Source: Clostridiales bacterium UBA5888
GTDB lineage: Bacteria > Bacillota > Clostridia > Oscillospirales > Oscillospiraceae
Direction: 5' to 3'
Assembly: GCA_002431965.1 (NCBI GenBank)
Contig: DJEW01000027.1
Location: forward strand, 1-21,254
Length of the DNA stretch: 21,254 nucleotides
The position numbers were made by a program, and so were the translations under genes. The notes beneath the pieces are model-generated. The model was not told the origin of the DNA, made no database searches, and saw nothing but the letters and a program-made list of their open reading frames with translations. Positions within the stretch are counted from its first letter, which is position 1, and every line of letters starts with the position of its first letter. Shown here piece after piece: positions 21,223-21,254 of the stretch.

Positions 21223-21254
21223 TGGAGCTGCTACCCAGATTCGAACTGGGGACC
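21223..21254 (-). tRNA. tRNA, 3' part only (possibly tRNA-Thr)
   Basis: Read on the minus strand, the last 32 bases give the T-arm (CCCAG stem, TTCGAAT loop, CTGGG stem), then the 3' acceptor strand TAGCAGC, discriminator T, and an encoded CCA. The anticodon lies outside the window, so identity is unproven. A discriminator T with an AGC-type acceptor fits bacterial tRNA-Thr, which is only a guess. Confidence 0.85.

Overview
The window looks like a chromosomal segment of a GC-rich, spore-forming Firmicute of the Clostridia, most likely an Oscillospiraceae/Ruminococcaceae-type gut anaerobe. The reasons are a YpeB-type spore-germination gene, a complete Enterococcus hirae-style V/A-type ATPase operon, strong GGAGG ribosome binding sites, TTG and GTG starts, abundant U-tailed terminators, and protein sequences of clostridial character. 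GC content is about 60% by eye; I did not compute it. No phage, insertion sequence, CRISPR array or defence cluster is visible.

Layout. Positions 1-288 hold the 3' end of an Old-Yellow-Enzyme-type flavin oxidoreductase, closed by a terminator. Next is an XRE regulator fused to six membrane segments (580-1581). A small structured non-coding island follows (1618-1767); it resembles the remains of a type I toxin/antisense-RNA locus. A minus-strand YfcE-like phosphoesterase (1801-2283) is divergent from three small uncharacterised plus-strand genes (2354-3355). A bidirectional terminator separates these from a minus-strand WecA/TagO-like polyprenyl-phosphate sugar-1-phosphate transferase (3497-4660) and trpS (4864-5898). 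trpS is divergent from gltX (6097-7572). gltX is followed by ypeB (7713-9008).

The core of the window is a nine-gene V/A-type ATPase operon (9368-18071) in the order H(ntpF)-I-K-E-C-F(ntpG)-A-B-D. It has a promoter region with two sigma-A-like promoters and a direct repeat in front and a strong terminator behind. It encodes the whole rotary machine: A3B3 head, C/D/F central stalk, E/H peripheral stalks, and I/K membrane sector. The K proteolipid carries the residues that bind Na+ in E. hirae NtpK, so the enzyme is probably Na+-coupled.

Downstream, all on the minus strand, are a small VOC-fold protein, a possible 28-residue membrane micro-protein, a 2,4-diaminopentanoate-dehydrogenase-like NAD(P) oxidoreductase (18689-19777), and a MerR-family regulator with a GyrI-like ligand domain (20045-20878). 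The oxidoreductase promoter has TTGACT and TATAAT separated by 19 bp, with an inverted repeat across the spacer. That is the architecture of a MerR-activated promoter, so these two genes probably form a small-molecule-induced unit; this is the best regulatory prediction in the window. The window ends inside a minus-strand tRNA (3' part only, perhaps tRNA-Thr), followed downstream by two good terminators and one weaker terminator-like hairpin.

Most of the region is ordinary housekeeping sequence. I found no clear new multi-gene system. The candidates worth following are the MerR/oxidoreductase pair, the three-gene unknown cluster, the type I toxin-antitoxin relic and the micro-protein.
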